Shown here: one piece after another, positions 53,251-64,000 of the stretch
How positions within the stretch are numbered: position 1 is the first letter of the stretch
Layout of the letters: each line of letters opens with the position of its first letter
Source: Triatoma infestans
Lineage: Eukaryota; Arthropoda; Insecta; Hemiptera; Reduviidae
Direction: 5' to 3'
Length of the DNA stretch: 64,000 nt
Assembly: GCA_011037195.1 (NCBI GenBank)
Contig: JAAEAF010000182.1
Span: 250,001 to 314,000, forward strand
Notes under the pieces: generated by a model
What the model saw: only the letters and a program-made list of their open reading frames with translations
The model's database searches: none
Told to the model about the DNA's origin: nothing
Made by a program: the position numbers and the translations under genes

Positions 53251-54554
53251 ATGCATTATTTACCGGGATTTATTTGGTATCGTAAGTTAGAGGCTTTCCA
53301 CTTAAATGCAGTGTTGCATAACATCACCACATATATAATGTTAAGGATAAACTTTATGGAGAAATTTAGTGAGGATCGGTCAAGAAAGAAACCTTAAATT
53401 ATGCCAACGTTTCATTTCATTTCTGTAAATGATTTAAGGACAAGACCCTAGTAACTTTAAATTTTTTTTTTTTATGTTTCTGCGATGTAACAATTGTGTA
53501 TGTTTAAAAATTCTTTCTCCACATCTTCACGGATTATCTATATATTAAAGCCTTGTGATAAAGACAGGAAACTCTGTCGAAAAGTTGGCATAATTGAATG
53601 TTTCTTTCTTGACCAATCTTCACCAAATTTCTTCATAACATAATTCATCAACGGTCAACAAATACTTTTATATTAAGGATAAACAATATGTTGTTCGATA
53701 AACAATATGTTGAATCAATTTTTCAATTAATTGTAGGTTACAAATTGTTATAAAATACATTCAAGAAATTCTTTCACATCGATTTCATTTTTTAGTGATA
53801 AAACATTTTAAACAGAATTTAATCTGGATTAAATTTGCATACATTCTCATTGATTTTTATAAAATATAAAACACCCATAAAATAAAGAAATAAAGAAATA
53901 ATGGGCGCACAAATCACCTTCTTACTTGGTGAAAAAAACTAACGTTTGAATAGGATAGTTTTCATTCACTATTTCTGCTACTATAACTAACAACTTCATA
54001 ACAATAACAACACACTATTGTGTCTTTACATTAATGTAGAGACTCTTCAATATTATTAGTTACACTAGTAAACAAACAATTACATAAATTCAATATTAGT
54101 ATTGTGATATATCTGTTATGATTTTTATTTCATTGTTTGGTGCAATTAATATTTATATAATAACATTGTTTGAGAGTTGCAGTAAACCCAACTAGATAGT
54201 TATCATCCATTCATTGTCAGACTAGTGAATGGCTTGCCACTGAATGGCAAGTAGTTTCTAAAACTATATTATTTCTCTTGTAGCAGTGAATTTCATGTAA
54301 TGTCGAAGCAAGGAAATAGAATTCAATGAAACCCATTGCTTTGCAATTTGTCCTTTTTTGATGTTACGTTACGACTCACTTTCCATAAGATGGCATATTT
54401 TAGACTCGTGGAAAAAAATAAAACCTACCATATCTGGCATTGCTTTAATTACCAATAAATTGGCACACAGGAACTTAGATTTGCAATAAGAATATGAGAT
54501 GTGAGTGATCCGTAAAAGCATTTTTTTAAATTTATATTCTCTTAAGTTTCTGCA
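53251..54554. other. Intergenic DNA; one Penelope-like tail motif
   Basis: 53555-53590 (+) has GACAG (53563-53567) and CTGTC (53574-53578) around GAAACT, followed by GAAAAGTTGG. It resembles a decayed hammerhead-like or Penelope tail motif. The rest is unassigned. Confidence 0.4.
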
Positions 54555-54960
54555 AGAGGAAGTATGAGATTGGCTCGAGTAAGAACTAGTTTCGCGTTCT
54601 CATGGGTTTGCTCACAGGGCATTGCCGACTTAGAGAACCCCTGACGAAGCTGGGTTTGGAAAGTGACAGCACAAATGCAAACTTTGTGGGGAGTTGGAGG
54701 AAACTCCATTACATCTCCTAACAGACTGCCAGGCTGCCACTCAGAGAAGCTTCAAGAACGTGAGTAGCTACCAGATAGAGGAAGGGGATATAGCCTCTCT
54801 AGAGTCCCTTAGGTTACTAGGATTCCTCAGGGATCTTAACCTGATGGAGGTTCTGTAGAACGAATGTTCATTTGGAACACCCAGGCACAGCACAATAGAT
54901 CGCAATGTCGCAGTGATTGGCCCCCCTTCAAAAAAACAAAAAATTATCTAAACAGAATTC
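54555..54960 (+). pseudogene. R1/jockey-like LINE C-terminal region and 3' end
   Basis: Reads LLTGHCRLREPLTKLGLESD, LCGELEETPLHLLTDCQAAT, QRSFKNVSSYQIEEGDIASL and ESLRLLGFLRDLNLMEVL. This is the ORF2 C-terminus with TGHCRL and a zinc knuckle that has lost its first cysteines. A 3' UTR with CAATAGATCGCAATGTCGCA and an A-rich tail at about 54930-54950 follow. Same family as 1300-2180. Confidence 0.82.
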
Positions 54961-55140
54961 AAATTTGAGCTTCCTGCGGTTTATTTTTTGAAATTTTTTT
55001 TCGGATGTTCACACATACTATTCGCAAAAAAAAAAAAAAATTTTTACGAACTCATGGGAACATGTATTTCCGCTGAAAACTCAATTCGAAAATTTGACAC
55101 GATTGCAATATTTCTTTTTACCGGATGTAGAAAATAATAA
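54961..55140 (+). mobile_element. 3'-hairpin repeat, 3' fragment, decayed end
   Basis: TTTGAGCTTCCTGCGGTTTA, TTCGCAAAAAAA, TTTCCGCTGAAAACTCAATT, CGAAAATTTGACACGATTGC; the terminal palindrome is broken. Confidence 0.6.
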
Positions 55141-56159
55141 ATCTATTTTTTGTATTTCTTTAGCCTGAAATTGGAGGATATAATACGGCCGAACTTGGTA
55201 ATTATTTTTTCTTCACACTGAACAAGCCGAAGAATGCTAAAAAGTAAAAAAATATGCGTCAAGAATTACTAAATATAATCTGATTAAAAAAAAATCATGC
55301 CAAAAGGAAATCATTGGCCAATAGAACATAAATGTTTTATTAAATAAGGACAATTTTAAAGGTTTTAAAAAATTATTGTATATAATTAGTATATTAGTAT
55401 ATAATATATATACTAATATATAATAATTATTTATGTTAGTATATAATTACATATACGTACTTATATATACGTTTAAAAATTATTTGTTAATTTTCCTAGT
55501 GATTATTGTTTGCTGTTTTTTGCTGTTATTAACTTCTTTGTCTAAAAATAAATTTCACTTCAACATTAATCTATTTTATTGATTTCCTTTTTTTAAATTA
55601 GGGCAATAATTACACTAAAAAGGTAAAAAATGTCAACGAAAATTTGGTGAATTATATAAATATTCTTTAAACAATAGATAGTAGTAGTGATATAGAGATT
55701 AATATAATGTTTAGGATGTGTACGGGTTATTTGGTGGAAGTGATGACAGAGCGTGCCTGAGTGGTTGTAGTATGTAATTTTGTTATAATATGATGAGATG
55801 TTGGGTGGGTCGGCTAGTAACTATTAACAATTGAAGGGTCTCTCATATCGTTGTAGCCATCTCATTGTCAATTACCGGCCACCACCACCTGGTCAAACTA
55901 CTAACGGAGTTCCGGAACTATATTAACTCTTCTCAGGAAATAGCTCTCAAGTGCCGGCATATTCTCCCCATATACACACCTATTCTCTATAAATGTATGA
56001 TGGGCTCATCTAACTGCAACCTCTAACAGGTATACATCTAACTGCCAGCTACTTCCAAACAATAGCCAAAGCAATATTTTATTAATGCTTATTATGTTCC
56101 CGGAGGAGTAAATGTGATTAAAACAAAACAGCTTTTAGAAATATGCACATCACAATTTA
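55141..56159. other. Unassigned intergenic DNA
   Basis: 55370-55490 is a palindrome-rich TATA/TTAGTATATAA tract. 55700-56050 is more complex but shows no domain. Confidence 0.4.
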
Positions 56160-56545
56160 AAGGAAAATCTGTTGTGAAACACTCACACGACTTGCTCATA
56201 CTGTAGTGAATACGATCATGAAACTAACAAATATTCTTTAAACTTGACCTTTTTCCTGGAAGATAAATACTGCGCCATGTTGTTATATCCTAGTCAAGAT
56301 AAATGCTAAGTAGTGACTTGTATATGATTATATGGTAGTCCAAATCGCAGCACCCACATTGAACTGAAATTCCTTAGGACACCCAGAAATAAATTTTTTT
56401 CCATAAAATGTCTCAAACCAAAGTGATATCAGGTAATATATTCCAAATTTATAGAAAATATATAGAACGGATTTCGAAAAAAAAATTATTAATCTGTTCT
56501 ATAAAATCATATAGCATTTCCGGTTAACCGATTTTTTTTTTCCGA
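56160..56545 (+). mobile_element. 3'-hairpin repeat, 5' and internal part
   Basis: Starts AAAATCTGTTGTGAAACACT (family 5' end) and carries internal-unit blocks up to CATTTCCGGTTAACCGATTT, after which mariner sequence begins. Confidence 0.6.
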
Positions 56546-56685
56546 TTTCCAATTCACACAAAGCTTGTAAGTTTGTTACTGTGGACGAAACCTGGATCCA
56601 CCATTATACGCACGACACCGAACAGTATTCGAAACAGTGATAGTTAAGGGAGAACCAACGCCGAAAAAGGTGAAAAAAGCGGCTC

Positions 56686-56700
56686 ATCTGCAGGGAAGAT
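56686..56700 (+). repeat. 15-bp target duplication, left (inside mariner)
   Basis: ATCTGCAGGGAAGAT; repeated at 57536-57550 as ATCTGTAGGGAAGAT (one change). Confidence 0.88.
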
Positions 56701-57535
56701 TAGATTAGAAACGGGGGGCGGGGACGAGCCTCCTTCCAATGCGACCTACAAGAGGAGGTCTATTGTGGGTCCCCTTAAATTATAGCACAACACCCAGCTT
56801 TGCCCTCCCAACCAGTCCTAGCAAAGCTGAGAGCGGCTCCGTCATGAAGCTCATAGCCTGTGTCCCCAATTGAAGAAACCTTGTCCTCGCCAGGCCGGCG
56901 CACTCACAGAAGGATGTGCGCCGGGGTTTCTTCCTCTGCCTTGCAGAATCGGCATACCGCACTATCTGCAAGTTGTAGATGGTGCATGTGTCTGTTCAGC
57001 CTACAATGCCCTGTTAGTAGACCCACAATTAGCCTTATATCCCTTCGGGTATGGCTCAGTAAATCTCTGGTAAATTTAGGCAAATGTCTCTTAATAAAGA
57101 GCTTTGCCTGCCTCTGTCCTGGTGTTCTCTCCCACCAAAGCAGATGCTGTTCTTCTATCCAAACTTTGATAGAAGTTTGAATAAGGCTCGTGGACAAGCA
57201 GCAGAAGGGTTCGGGGCTATAAAGGTATCCTGCGAAAAGATGGTCAGCCTTGATTTCTTCAATCAATCAACCTCTGGTTATTACGATCGTGCCTAGAGGT
57301 AATGAGAGGCGGCCTCTGCAACAGCCTATGTATTTCTATTCTGGCTTCGCCTTGAACAAGGATGTGTAGTGGTAGCAAATTGAGGAGGACTTCCAACGCC
57401 GTAGTCGGGGTGGTTTTCATGGCCCCCGTAGAACCCAGGTATGCTTGCCTTTGGATCTCACCCAGCCTTTCCGCCGCCCCCTTCTGCAGCGTCTTGGTCC
57501 ACCAAACCACCGACCCATATGTGACCATGGGCCTG
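56701..57535 (-). mobile_element. R1-like LINE inserted in mariner (minus), 5'-truncated and internally deleted
   Basis: From right to left on the minus strand: MVTYGSVVWWTKTLQKGAAE, RLGEIQRQAYLGSTGAMKTT and PTTALEVLLNLLPLHILVQG (the RT thumb block of R1-like LINEs). It then continues EIKADHLFAGYLYSPEPFCC, SIKVWIEEQHLLWWERTPGQ, LIVGLLTGHCRLNRHMHHLQ and CRFCKAEEETPAHILL, then ECAGLARTRFLQLGTQAMSF. The central RNase H core normally between these two groups is missing. Ends with a GATTAGATTA-type tail at 56701-56709. GC-richer than the surroundings. Confidence 0.9.
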
Positions 57536-57550
57536 ATCTGTAGGGAAGAT
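57536..57550 (+). repeat. 15-bp target duplication, right
   Basis: ATCTGTAGGGAAGAT, see 56686-56700. Confidence 0.88.
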
Positions 57551-57885
57551 CATGGTCACAGTTTTTTTTGAGACGCTAAAGGAATCTTGGTGGTAGATTG
57601 TCTAGAAAAGGGCAGCACGATAAGCGCCGAATATTCTTCTAACCTTCTGGACCAATTGAAGCAAAAAATTAAGGAGAAAAGGCCAGGTCTGACGAAGAAG
57701 AAAGTTCTGTTTCATCAGGACAAAGCTTCCAGCCATAAAGCTCTCAGTGTGATGGCTAAAATTCATGAATGAATTTTGAAGTTGTGCCGCATACGCTCTA
57801 TTCACCAGACTTGTCTCTTCGGATTTCAGCCTCTTACCAAACCTGAAAAAAATTCCATGCTAGGAAGAAATATGGATCCGATTCC

Positions 57886-59799
57886 GAAGTCACATATATC
57901 TTCTTTAGACATAAAAAACAGGATAACATTTATAAATATATATTATTAATTAGACAATAAATAAATATCACCCCGAAGAGAATATTTTTGATATTTTAGG
58001 AAAGTAAAAGAAACAAGCACAATATCAACAATCTGTATCAGTTGTTAACGGTTGAACAAATAAAGTGAAACGAACACTTTATAGGGAGTTTCCATTTTTC
58101 AACAAGTCACTTACTTGAATGATGACGTCAGCAGTCAACTGTTTGTTGAATGGTAAACTTCATCATAATCTTTTGTTTTTCTTTTAGTTTCATTATACTA
58201 TAAAAAAGAAAAATCGCGTCTAATGGAAACAAACTAGCAACAGGAAACTCTGTTACGACAGAAAGGCAGATTAAACGCAGAAGGTAGATAAGAGGATTGC
58301 CATGAGTTTCTAAAAGATTTTGGTAAATTAGTTTTTCTAGTAACTAGGTGAAATTCTTAATGCGGATTTACATTAATTAACTCTTATTCAAGTTGAAGCA
58401 GACTAATGATATAACACCATTAATTAAAACAGCATCTGCTGCATTTAGTAGTATTAAAGAGTTTTTTTGTGTTTTCATTTTATTTTTTTGGGGAGGGTGA
58501 AGGCGTTTGAAGAAAACTTTAAGAAATCCTATTTAAATTAAAGTAAAGAAATTAATATTTTTTTTTTAGGCCGGCTTGATATCCAACTATCGAATTTTCG
58601 GAGGCAGATAGAAAACAAATTTGATTAAATAAATTATATCAAATTAAACCCAAGCACAACACGAGGAATCAAAATCATTCTCTTGCAAATGACCTTAGCA
58701 ATTATGCTTCTAACGATTCGGCTAGCCCAATTTATCATGAAAAAAGCCAAATGCAGGAGGTAGTAAAAACATTGTAGTAAGTAAACAATATGCAAATCAA
58801 CTATATGAAGGTCAGTCAGGGCTTAACTGGGTAATGTTCCATTTATGTTCTAAATACACATCTATATTGTAAAATGTGAAATTTATTAAAGATTTTTAAA
58901 AAAATTTTTTGAAATATTTTATGCTTTTGAAAAGATTTCAGATTAGTTTATGAATCAGATGAGTCCTTGATTGTTTTCAAACACTGTAGATCAAAACAAC
59001 CAGAAAAATGTAAGTGGTTAAATAAATTGTTTGAAACCATAATATATTTGTAAAATTTATTTTCCTCGAGTACCAATATTCATTTAATTTATTTAAAATA
59101 TCATTTCTTAAATTCTAGTTACATATAAGTATTTCCTGAATTAAAATAACTTAAAAGTCGATAGATGTATGCTTAAAAATTATTTGTTAAAAGTAGAGCA
59201 CCCTAGTGTCAGCTATTACGTGCTTCTTTCTATCTTCTACCGGCCTGAAAGTGGGCACATCAAAATAATTACTAAATTGTATCCTTCACACGTGACCAAC
59301 CAACCGGACTTTAAAAAGTGGTCACGTGTGGAAACCGGCCTAATACAGGGATCTCCACTTTTGTGAAGAGAAAAACGGATTTAAAATTAAATTTTTTGTT
59401 GAATTGAATGCACCCCTCCTTCCATCACCAATTGATGAAATCAGGTTACATAATTGAGCAGAAAACAGTGGAGGTCAATTTACTTTTATCACACCTCGGC
59501 GACATTCTATAAATATCTAAATGTATTTTTGGCACATGCTAATTTTAGATAAACTGGGGTGAAATATTTGTTGACCCGATAGTTATAAATAAACATTCCA
59601 TTTATTAGACTTGCTGATAGCATTGTTTATCTTAATTCAAAAATTAATCCATTCTTTAGGGAATATTCTATTATTTTTATAAATTTGGATTGGTAATGAA
59701 CTCGTTAAAACATCTGGCTATGATTCTAATTAGCTCATAATATTTTATTTCCTAAAAATTGTGACGCGATTATTTACTCTTACTCGTATCGTTTTTAGT
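57886..59799. other. AT-rich intergenic DNA with a strong hairpin
   Basis: A 12-bp perfect inverted repeat CACACGTGACCA (59287-59298) / TGGTCACGTGTG (59319-59330) is present. 58616-58774 is a short open stretch of protein-like composition with no identifiable domain. No gene called. Confidence 0.4.
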
Positions 59800-59960
59800 A
59801 CAAGTTACATTTAACCCGGAGATCAAAGCGATGCTTTTCGCTCAAAGAATGCTGCACTACGTAAAAAATTGGTGTTTTTGATAGATTCTAAGTCAGCAAT
59901 TCAAGCTTTGATTTGCCAGATATTTCGAACTCTATCTGGACAAAATACTAACATGGAACT
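59800..59960 (+). pseudogene. LINE RNase H scrap
   Basis: Reads VFLIDSKSAIQALICQIFRT, the RNase H DSksAiqAl block with its aspartate. Upstream TFNPEIKAM resembles the f.aEi.Ai block. About 50 residues remain. Confidence 0.55.
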
Positions 59961-60039
59961 GTCATACTTCACTAAAATGAATAGATCGTAAGAACAAAAT
60001 TTTAAAATGATTACGCGGCAAACATTCTAAACTAACTCT

Positions 60040-60440
60040 TAACATCGAATACAAGAAAACTATACAATTTCTTGGCTGGCACCCGTGTGGGGTCATACGG
60101 GCTGAAACTGTACAGGACAGCCAAACAAACTAACCTCAACCGCTTACAAATATTCAATCCAAAATCCTTAGAACTATTGTATATGCTCCATTTTATGTTT
60201 CCAACCATACAATCCACCCCGTCTAAATACGGTTGATTATGATGACTATTTGTCTTTGATTTACCCCAATCCCGCTACATTAAATTCCACACCAAACCAT
60301 CCTTTCACTATAATCCATTAATCCGGTGACTATTCTCCAGAACAATCCCTTGCCTACCCTCTTCGAATATTCAGGCGGCGATGGCCCCGTGATCATTTAA
60401 TTGCATAACTTCGATCTTCTAGTTTTGCTGTGATTCTACG
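60040..60440 (+). pseudogene. Jockey-like LINE, C-terminal part (plus)
   Basis: Across frames: SWLAPVWGHTG, then ETVQDSQTN, QIFNPKSLRTIVYAPFYVSN-like text (IQSKILRTIVYAPFYVSNHT in one frame) and IRLIMMT. It ends RRRWPRDHLIA, the jockey C-terminus. It immediately follows the RNase H scrap and precedes the foldback MITE. Order RNase H then RT C-terminus is wrong for one element, so they are separate pieces. Confidence 0.72.
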
Positions 60441-60529
60441 ATAATGGCTAACTTATGGCTACCAACTGGATGGTCGCCAATCATGTTTACACCCTAGTAC
60501 GTGCAGGTATATGTTGCATGTATGTATTA

Positions 60530-61277
60530 TACAGGGTGTCCCAAGGTATATGGATAACGACTTTTTCTCGGAAACTAAGATAGCTAGAAAAAAAACTAAA
60601 AAATACGTGTCCCCGTAGTTTTTTGTTAGAAAACCAAATTTAATTTGCAAATTTGTTTTGGTGCTTCAGAAGCGAGATACAGGCACCAACTTCATTTTTT
60701 CAAATGGGGAGGTGTGGTTTTTATTTAAGAAAGTAGATTCCTCTATTTTTTGTAAGAAAAATTTTACTTGAACGGTTTTTTCTGTGAGCGATATTTTACA
60801 AGTTATGAATGAAAACATGATTCCCATAAGAAATTTCAAAATGATATTATAACGGTTTTTTGATTGAATAAGAAGAAAAGTACTATTTTATTATAAATTT
60901 TACTCCTCATTAATTACAGATCTTGCTCGAACTGGCCTCCACCATTAGAGATGTATTTCTTTGGTCGTAAGGTACAATTGGCAGGAAAAAGCATGTGTGT
61001 GTTTCCATTCATAACTTGTAAAATATCGCTCACAGAAAAAAAACCGTTCACGTAAATTTTTCCTACAAAAAATAGAGGAATCTATTTCTTAAATAAAAAA
61101 CCACACCTTCCCATTTGAAAAAATGAAGTTGGTGCCAGTATCTCGCTTCTCGAACCACCAAAACAAATTTGCAAATAAAATTTGGATTTCTAACAAAAAA
61201 CTACAGGGACACGTATTTTTTGTTTTTTTTCTAGCTATCTTAGTTTCCGAAAAAAAGTGTTCCATATACCTTATGTA
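60530..61277. mobile_element. Foldback MITE with ~270-bp inverted arms and a transposase tail
   Basis: Left arm about 60541-60810 and right arm about 61007-61271 are reverse complements (for example CTAAGATAGCTAGAAAAAAA with its mirror near 61230-61250, and GAGCGATATTTTACAAGTTA with its mirror at 61012-61031). The left end starts TACAGGGTGTCCCAAGGTAT, with the CAGGGTGTCCC terminus and TA seen in several Tc1/mariner-like elements; the right terminus lacks the last ~12 bp. Between the arms, 60914-60955 on the minus strand reads YISNGGGQFEQDL stop, like the C-terminus of such a transposase. Confidence 0.85.
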
Positions 61278-62664
61278 CTCAATATTCTTATTATTATTTT
61301 TGCTTATGCATTGTTGTGTATGCAGCTGCGAAATAAAAATAAAAAGTTAGAAAAAAATATATATATATTTTTAATTGATTTATTATTTATTTTTTAACTG
61401 ATTATTATTTTTTTTATTCTATGATTTGAAATCATGTTTGGGTGCATATAATTTGTACATAAATTTTTCTTGACAACAGAAGTTAATTTCTTATCATTTT
61501 TGACAATTTTTTGTACATTTCAAGAAATCAAAACTTGAAAGTCATCTGCCAGATGGCTCGCGCGATAACAATATAACTTTTTTAACCACTTGTGACGAAA
61601 GTTTAAATACAGTCTTGGGGCTAACTGAAATGGAAATAAATAAAAAAATGTAATCTAAAATAAATATATTTTATGAAGGGAAGTTGTCACATTATTATAT
61701 GGTGCCACAAAAGGGGTCACGGTGGCGTAGGCTTGATAGCAAGCAACCATCACGGAATATATATGTATATATATCAAATCTAAGTCCAAGGCATGGAATA
61801 AAATCTAGTACTGAACTTAGCAAAGCATCCAACACTAAGCCAAGAAGGTCAAATTTATGGTATTTAATCTAAATAAAAAGTTCTTTCTCATGTTCACGTT
61901 TTCCTGCGCTGCGAGCCCAACCGCCCACACAATCTGATTAAAGTAGTAAAGTTGCAAGCAAATTTATATTTTTTATTCACATAGTAAGTAATAAACCATA
62001 ACAAACAAAAAAAAAAAGAAATAAAAATATTGTATATTCTAGCAACATGATTTCACGACATAAGTTAGCCTGTAGACGAACTTATTAAGAATTTAACAGA
62101 ACTTGGTCAAATATCTGGAAAGTAATTCAACGTAAGAGTATTAATAAACTGGGCAAATATTGGCAAATAAAACATAAATGTTAATTACAAATTGTTTAAA
62201 GTCACATAAGCTTAAACTGTGGTTAATTAGACGGGGTTAATAATTCAATATGCAAACAAAGAACTTTTATTGCAATGACCTATATACCTCAACATAAACT
62301 TCCCAGCTTAATTAGTTCGATCAGATCATCCATGGGGTGATCTAAAGCGCCATTACTTTGATGAATATCGTTAACTCTGATTTTTTCTCTCCATTTTTCT
62401 ATCATTTATTTTCTATATCGCATGTACAGTTGGTTGAAATATTGTAACTGTGTAGTTCTCTTCTGTTTCTCATTAGCTCCATATGACCAGGATGAATCCA
62501 GAATCCTCTGACAGACACTTCACTCTATTGCTTTTGGCTATCTCTGAAAAAGTTGTCATACAAAAATGAAAGTAGAGCCATATTTAGCTTTATGTTTTGC
62601 AAATATGTTTCCCTCTTTGTACTTTGAGCTACTACATTCTTTGCTCATCTCACTGGCTCCATAG
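61278..62664. other. AT-rich intergenic DNA
   Basis: T/A-runs and unique sequence only; no domain recognised in any open frame. Confidence 0.4.
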
Positions 62665-63008
62665 TTGTTGTGGTTGGTTCCGCAGAACTGGAAAGCATCA
62701 GAGATATTTTCCATGGCATCCTGCTTCTTTTTTGTGGTCATCGACCGCTTTCGGTCGTTCGCCCATCATCAGGATGCTTTTTGTCAAACAGTGTAATAAC
62801 ATAGGCTTGCACACAGCAAATTTAGTTGATACACTCAAGTTTAGTTTAGTTTTCAACAAATTTAGTTGAGTGTATGAACTGAATTTGCTCTCTGCAAGTC
62901 TCTGTTATCGCACTGTTTGACAAAAAAAAGCATCCTAATGATGGGCGAACGACCAAAACCGGTCGATGACCAGAAAAAGAAGCAGGCTATCACTGAAAAT
63001 ATCTCTGT
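62665..63008 (+). mobile_element. Hammerhead foldback element, copy 3, diverged
   Basis: Extension TTGTTGTGGTTGGTTCCGCA with GATGCTTTCC-complement, left arm from about 62700 (GAGATATTTTCCATGG), loop near 62838-62862, right arm ending GAAAATATCTCTG at about 63007. Both arms share GGGCGAACGACC, where copies 1 and 2 have GGGCGAACGCCC. The plus-strand ribozyme is broken (CTAATGA, AAAACC); the minus-strand one keeps CTGATGA, GAAA and GGTC but has a stem II mismatch. No clear target duplication remains. Confidence 0.82.
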
Positions 63009-64000
63009 GCCAGATGATCTCCTTCGTTTATTGTTTTATTAGTTTCACGATGGTATTGACACTATGTAGCCCAGAGCAATTTACTGGATCTAACCAGGCC
63101 GTTGCATTGGAATCTATTGATATACTTTAAGAATTGTCTTCTATTCAAAATCCTCCACACTAATTTAAATATTTTCTCAAAGAGAAAATATTTTCTCTTT
63201 TCGTCTCAAAGAGAGACGTTTCTACTTTCATCCCTCTGTAGAAATCAAATTATCTGGATTGTAAGCTTTCGGATTCCTTCTCTTTAAGCAACTATATTTA
63301 CAAAAAAATAAATTGGCTATTTTGGAAGTTTTGGTACAATACTTATCCTTCTTTTCCATTATTTTTTTTTTTTATTGATCATGGATATGATCCATGACAA
63401 TCTGTGATCATCTACATACATCAATTTTACCGAAAGTGTCTCGATGATTGACCGTAAGTTGTCACCCTTTTCCCTTCTACAAATAATACAGTAAGGATGT
63501 TATCATTGATCATCATTGCAACATGTGATGTTACCCTGGTGACAGTATCCACACTATGATTTATATTATTATCATTATTAATATTGTCACTACTTTTCAC
63601 CATTTTAGGAGTTTGGAGCAATAATGAGCTGCCTTCTCCAGTCTAGAGACCTTTTATTTCCTTTTGGCTACATTAAGATGGCCATTATTTCAGTTAGTGG
63701 ATAAATTATAGCTTGTCATTATGTTATTATTAATTGATTTATCTCTTATCTTGTCACACTTGTCTTTGCCATGCTTTCCAGATGTTTGTTTGTACTTTTG
63801 TTTGATTTTCCCACAAACTAAACTTTTTTTTGCAAAGCTTCAATTTTCTAATTAAATTGAATCTCAGATACTCAGAATGAAGGTAAACTTCGGAGGGCCA
63901 AAACCAACATTTTATCAAATTTATGAATAGTATAAAACAAAGTAAATACTCCGTCCAGGTGAAGAGATTTTTCCATACGCCAAATGTTTATATCCTAATC
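63009..64000. other. AT-rich intergenic DNA
   Basis: A local imperfect palindrome ATTTTCTC.AAAGAGAAAATA at about 63170-63190, T-run at 63361-63375, GATCATGGATATGATCCATG-type dyad near 63378-63400. No gene. Confidence 0.4.

Larger units (their letters stand above)
56558..57885 (+). pseudogene. mariner transposase remnant, split by a LINE insertion
   Basis: Left part 56558-56700 reads VTVDETWIHHYTHDTEQYSK, then VKGEPTPKKVKKAAHLQGK (first catalytic aspartate in VDET). Right part from 57541 reads GKIMVTVFFE, then across frames KGSTISAEYSSNLLDQLKQK, IKEKRPGLTKKKVLFHQDKA (second aspartate), SSHKALSVMAKIHE and YSPDLS, and SDF (third) after a frameshift. These are the D,D34D mariner blocks in order. 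HLQGKI is interrupted by 56701-57535 and continues after it. The N-terminal HTH is missing; stops and frameshifts make it inactive. Confidence 0.9.

Noticed and set aside
59325..59345. GAAACCGGCC as another hammerhead core
   Set aside because: No CTGANGA or stem II precedes it; it belongs to a separate hairpin.

Overview
The window reads as AT-rich, repeat-dense, intergenic DNA of a metazoan, most likely an arthropod and plausibly an insect. The evidence is the set of insect-like transposon families (jockey-type, R1-like and RTE-like LINEs, mariner, Tc1, hAT, a tRNA-derived SINE), many homopolymer and dinucleotide tracts, and the absence of any operon-like gene arrangement. The species cannot be named from the sequence. 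I found no complete host gene, rRNA gene, functional tRNA gene or CRISPR array. Nearly all recognisable coding sequence is decayed transposon sequence. The only long open frames are a LINE C-terminal frame (21387-22334) and an hAT transposase N-terminal half (29878-30561).

Layout. 1-10 kb: R1-like LINE 3' pieces, SINE copies, an RTE-like LINE end, and fragments of an abundant 3'-hairpin repeat. 10-16 kb: a LINE 3' tail inserted in a SINE with a long flanking duplication; a duplicated block (11.5-13.6 kb, paralogue at 33.0-34.6 kb) holding a TA-flanked MITE and a hammerhead-ribozyme motif; an inserted foldback element with hammerhead motifs on both arms; and the most complete hairpin repeat. 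16-25 kb: LINE RNase H/C-terminal pieces and a 5'-truncated LINE between two ~390-bp identical direct repeats. 28-31 kb: a solo LTR and a complete, internally deleted hAT element with an 8-bp target duplication. 34-43 kb: Tc1 remnant, decayed LINEs on both strands, SINEs, second solo LTR. 45-53 kb: two jockey-type LINEs on the minus strand, each interrupted (one by the ribozyme foldback, one by an unclassified repeat), and an RTE-like LINE. 54-64 kb: R1-like LINE end, a mariner split by an R1-like LINE, jockey remnants, a long-armed foldback MITE and a third ribozyme foldback.

The most interesting signal is a family of short polar foldback elements (11545-11872, 45774-46065, 62665-63008). Each is an inverted pair of arms with a hammerhead-like ribozyme motif in each arm and a one-sided extension of about 35-40 nt. 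Two copies have 14-bp target duplications. The two arms of one copy share substitutions that distinguish it from other copies, as if one arm was copied from the other. Related motifs occur at about 1.0, 12.7, 14.4, 33.9, 38.6 and 50.2 kb. A Penelope-like or retrozyme-like origin is an inference; no matching reverse transcriptase was found here.
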